Shown here: positions 61,612 through 64,000 of the stretch, piece after piece | How the letters are laid out: the number at the start of each line of letters is the position of its first letter | How positions within the stretch are numbered: the first letter of the stretch is position 1 | Source: Cornus controversa | Lineage: Eukaryota > Streptophyta > Magnoliopsida > Cornales > Cornaceae | DNA: 64,000 nucleotides | Direction of reading: 5' to 3' | Assembly: GCA_026545225.1 (NCBI GenBank) | Contig: CM048853.1 | Location: 53,959,755 to 54,023,754 of the forward strand | Program-made: the position numbers and the translations under genes | Notes under the pieces: model-generated | The model's input: the letters and a program-made list of their open reading frames with translations, nothing else | What the model was told of the DNA's origin: nothing | Databases searched by the model: none

Positions 61612-62048
61612 TATATATATATTATTTATTTTTATTTTTCATTTCAGGTTTCATATTTGTGACAAAAGTTGACCTGGAAGTTGTAACATTTGATAGGCAG
61701 TCTAAGAAATTGAAATTGGTAAGTGTTAGATAAGATATACAGTATTGACACATTTTTTGTTTATTTATTTTGTTGAGTTTATATATATATATATATATAT
61801 TTTTTCAGGGTGAAGATTATGTTTGGTCAGTGTGGAGTGACGAGATAAAGTTCGAATTTGAACCAATTAAGATTTCCACCATAGATGATACATTTATCTA
61901 TCCTCCTATTCCTATATCTCGAAAGTTATCGGACACTTTTGATTTGACTGTTGTTACCGATACTGTTTGGATACCTTCATCAGAGAAGAAAACAAAGTTG
62001 ACTTTTTCCTTAAACAATTTGGAGGTTTGGATTGCCTTCCTATATTAG
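60351..62048 (+). CDS. Four-exon gene, possibly a divergent PCNA-like clamp
   Basis: Exons 60351-60666, 61441-61563, 61648-61718 and 61809-62048 have good GT-AG borders (AAG|GTATTG; CCAG|GTG; GAG|GTAAT; TTCAG|GTT; TTG|GTAAGT; TTTCAG|GGT) and join with consistent phases (1, 1, 0), giving 249 codons plus stop. One in-frame TAA lies in exon 1 (60507-60509, codon 53), so the copy may be damaged or the model incomplete. By eye, MLQL at the start, FHCCAERFTIYI at ~29-40, ITFKANLQDFTTSLEG at ~69-84, and FIFVTKVDLEVVTFD at ~148-162 fall where PCNA has its first strands, its NL.N....L helix and its VVISVTKEGVKFS strand pair. The total length is also near that of PCNA (about 260). Identity is low and I cannot confirm the family. 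A broken paralogue lies at 47-48.8 kb. The final residues may be read-through of an intron (GAG|GTTTGG at about 62,021). Confidence 0.5.
61565..61622. repeat. (TAA)n followed by (AT)n in intron 2
   Basis: About 15 AAT units then TA units just after the exon 2 donor. The long Asn run in the frame starting at 61479 is translated intron. Confidence 0.95.
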
Positions 62049-62329
62049 AATGAATGAACTTGATGGACTTTCTAATTCTTTAGAAATTGATTGTTTTGAC
62101 TGTATAATTCTTTACAACTTAGAAATTCATTGCTGTAGCTGTATAATTCTTTAGTGTTAGGGCACAAAATTCGAATTGACAAGGTGTAGAGATGTGTTCT
62201 TTATGCAAGAGTTTATATATGTATAAATTTCTTTTTACTGCACATATATGGTCAATATGAGAAATTACTACTTGCTAAACTTAGTTATTCTGCATTTTGA
62301 AGCCCCATCGACCCGACACCATAGACGTC

Positions 62330-62731
62330 TCTCTCTGTGAAACGGATCGAACTCACATTTGCAAAACCTTCCTCTCTCTTCACACCATAATGAAATCCTC
62401 CTTTGTCTGTCTCGTCTTTGTCTCTCTCTTCACTGTGAAACCCTAAATCTTCGTCCAAAAGACACTCGCCCCTGACCATCGGCCTCCTCTCAATTCAATC
62501 CCCCAAACCGAAACTTTGAAGATCTCTCAATTTTACATTAGACAATTCGGTTCATCTATTAGATATCAGGGACAAAAAGAATTTTAAGCATTTGGATTCA
62601 CCCGATTTGAAATTTTTGAACAAGAATGTGGCGCAAGTGGGGTTGTGTGAAGGAGATGAAGAAGGCTTTTGTGAAGAAGGTATTGGAGAAGTTCCTCGAG
62701 GCCCACCAACACTACAATTTGTTCTAGACAG
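62330..62731 (+). other. Possible first exon of a downstream gene
   Basis: CT-rich leader with AAACCCTAAATCTTCGTCC, then an open stretch with KHLDSPDLKFLNKNVAQVG and EVPRGPPTLQFVLDR up to a strong donor CAG|GTAAGT at 62731/62732. No ATG lies in that frame, and a 19-codon ATG frame at 62389 ends early, so the stretch may be mostly untranslated. A shortened copy lies at 47,870-48,140. No family is recognised. Confidence 0.35.
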
Positions 62732-63105
62732 GTAAGTTTCAATGCTTTTACTTTTGGATTCTTCTATATTTATATTTCTATTTTTATGTGTGTGATGAAG
62801 AATTACAGTGTTGTTTGTTATAATGGACAAGTATTGATTCAAATTGAGAAATTATAATTTGATGATATTTGCATATTCGGCCCAAATGCTTAATTTAAGA
62901 GAAGGGCCAGGGAGATGAGAAAATTGTTGCTTAAAATATTGAATTTTGGATTCATAGTAGTGTTAAAAACCTTTAATTGGTTATAGAGAATATCTCCTAC
63001 ACGCCTGCACCTATAGGGAGAATAGCGTCTAACCCAACCCATTGTTTAAATTAAGGTGTATATAACCCGAGCTCATTCATTACATTTTGCTCCCACCAAA
63101 TATAG

Positions 63106-63270
63106 TGTTGTTGGTTGATGGATACGGCGTGATGACTGAAGAAGAGAGGAATGGATATCATAACCACTATGTCAAAAAAGATCCTCTGTATGCTCCTCTG
63201 CTATATTGGTCTAATGCAAAACCTTACTTTTTGTTTGTGAGGGAAGCAAGTAAAGTGTTGCAGTTACAAG
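63106..63270 (+). other. Exon-like open block of unknown family
   Basis: After an acceptor-like ATATAG, the frame LLVDGYGVMTEEERNGYH continues with VKKDPLYAPLLYWSNAKP and FVREASKVLQLQ to a weak donor CAA|GTTAGA. The composition is protein-like. It is out of phase with the donor at 62731 for this reading, so joining the two is not supported. I do not recognise the domain. Confidence 0.35.
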
Positions 63271-63305
63271 TTAGAATACTTTTTACTAATATGTATGTTC
63301 TATAT

Positions 63306-64000
63306 CTAGGGCCGGCCCTCAGAATCAAAAAATGTTGAGAGATTCTAGGCGGATTTTCAAATGTGACACTTTCTACCTAAAGTTTTAGGTGTGGATAAAT
63401 TCTATAGGAGTACAAATTTTTTATTAAAATGAGACGATAAGCAAATAAAATATATTAATGTTGAAAAAAAAACCCTGGTATTGGTGCTTTATAAATAGCA
63501 CGATCCAGTTCACATAAAAAAAATTAAAAAAAAATATTCAATACACCTTAGTCACAAAAATCAAAATTGAACTCCATATCAAAGTAAATGTAATCGTCTT
63601 GCATTTTGAGTTGCAAAATTATCAATTAAAGTCCTCACAATTTTCAAAGAAAAGTCGTTGCCTTGCCGCTTGCTGGTGCTTGCATGTTCGTTGTGAAGAT
63701 AGAAGAATAAAAGGAAAGGAGTTCTGGAAAAAAAAAATGTCTAAGACAAATAGTTAGTAGTAATTTGTTTTGTTTTTTTTTAAATAAGGCCCAGATCATT
63801 GTATTGAACCATTATCATTATTTTTTAAATGAGGCCCAGACCATTGTATTGGATCATTATCATTATTTTTTAAATGAGGCCCACTTTGTTACTAAACTTT
63901 GGCCCAGACTAGTGTATTGGGTTATTAGTTATTACTTTTTTTAAAAAAAAAATATCTAATGGACTTACTAGAAATTGGGGGCCCTCAAAAAATTTAAAAT
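63306..64000. mobile_element. Repeat element entering the right edge (CTAGGGCCGGCCCT start)
   Basis: CTAGGGCCGGCCCTCAGA is a common 5' terminus of dispersed plant elements, and GGGGGCCCTCAAAAAATTT near 63,978 is a matching type of word. The element is AT-rich, non-coding here and not complete in the window. Confidence 0.4.
63770..63890. repeat. Tandem repeat, about 53-bp unit
   Basis: Two units plus a partial third, each with GAGGCCCAGACCATTGTATT (or a variant) and TTATCATTATTTTTTAAAT. Confidence 0.85.

Noticed and set aside
61479-61733. 84-aa frame with a long Asn run
   Set aside because: The Asn run is the (AAT)n tract of intron 2. The real exon ends at the GAG|GTAAT donor at 61563.

Overview
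ORGANISM AND GENE CONTENT. The window is AT-rich, repeat-dense nuclear DNA of a flowering plant, probably a eudicot. The evidence is a plant-specific LOB-domain gene with GT-AG introns, an F-box/DUF295 relic, (TA)n and (CT)n tracts, and many short non-autonomous plant-type transposons. Genes are sparse. The one gene I can name with confidence is a class I LBD transcription factor on the minus strand (two exons, 7731-7441 and 3119-2805, 201 aa), split by a 4.3 kb intron that has taken in at least two transposons. I saw no tRNA, rRNA or CRISPR. LAYOUT. 1-2.8 kb: nested short DNA elements and an LTR-like relic. 2.8-8.3 kb: the LBD gene and its upstream region. 8.3-11.8 kb: intergenic DNA with a 936-bp Mutator-like element that has a perfect 9-bp target-site duplication. 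11,835-39,743: a head-to-tail segmental duplication, unit A (14.97 kb, 11,835-26,804) and unit B (12.94 kb, 26,805-39,743). The units share the same internal elements but differ by indels, a locally inverted segment and the loss from B of a broken F-box gene. Their similarity is very uneven: a core of about 3.4 kb is almost identical while the flanks have diverged by several percent. A third, older partial copy (C) lies at 55,558-58,470. 39.7-53.4 kb: AT-rich repeat modules in two or three copies, a solo LTR with a clean target-site duplication, an RPA70-like gene relic (45.7-46.9 kb, with a second fragment at 53.1-53.4 kb), and a broken copy of a second gene family (47.2-48.8 kb). 53.4-55.6 kb: a satellite-like array with units of roughly 170-250 bp. 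58.5-60.2 kb: degenerate GGGTCG-rich hAT-like repeats. 60.2-63.3 kb: a better preserved four-exon member of the second gene family, followed by the 5' part of another possible gene. The right edge enters another repeat. POINTS OF INTEREST. The four-exon gene at 60,351-62,048 would encode about 249 residues. Read by eye, parts of it follow the order and spacing of the PCNA sliding clamp, although it is very divergent and has one in-frame stop. Its broken paralogue directly follows the RPA70-like relic, so two families that look like replication factors sit side by side among mobile repeats. This is a hypothesis that needs a profile search. The A/B/C repeat set is a clear natural record of duplication, probable gene conversion, inversion and transposon presence or absence.
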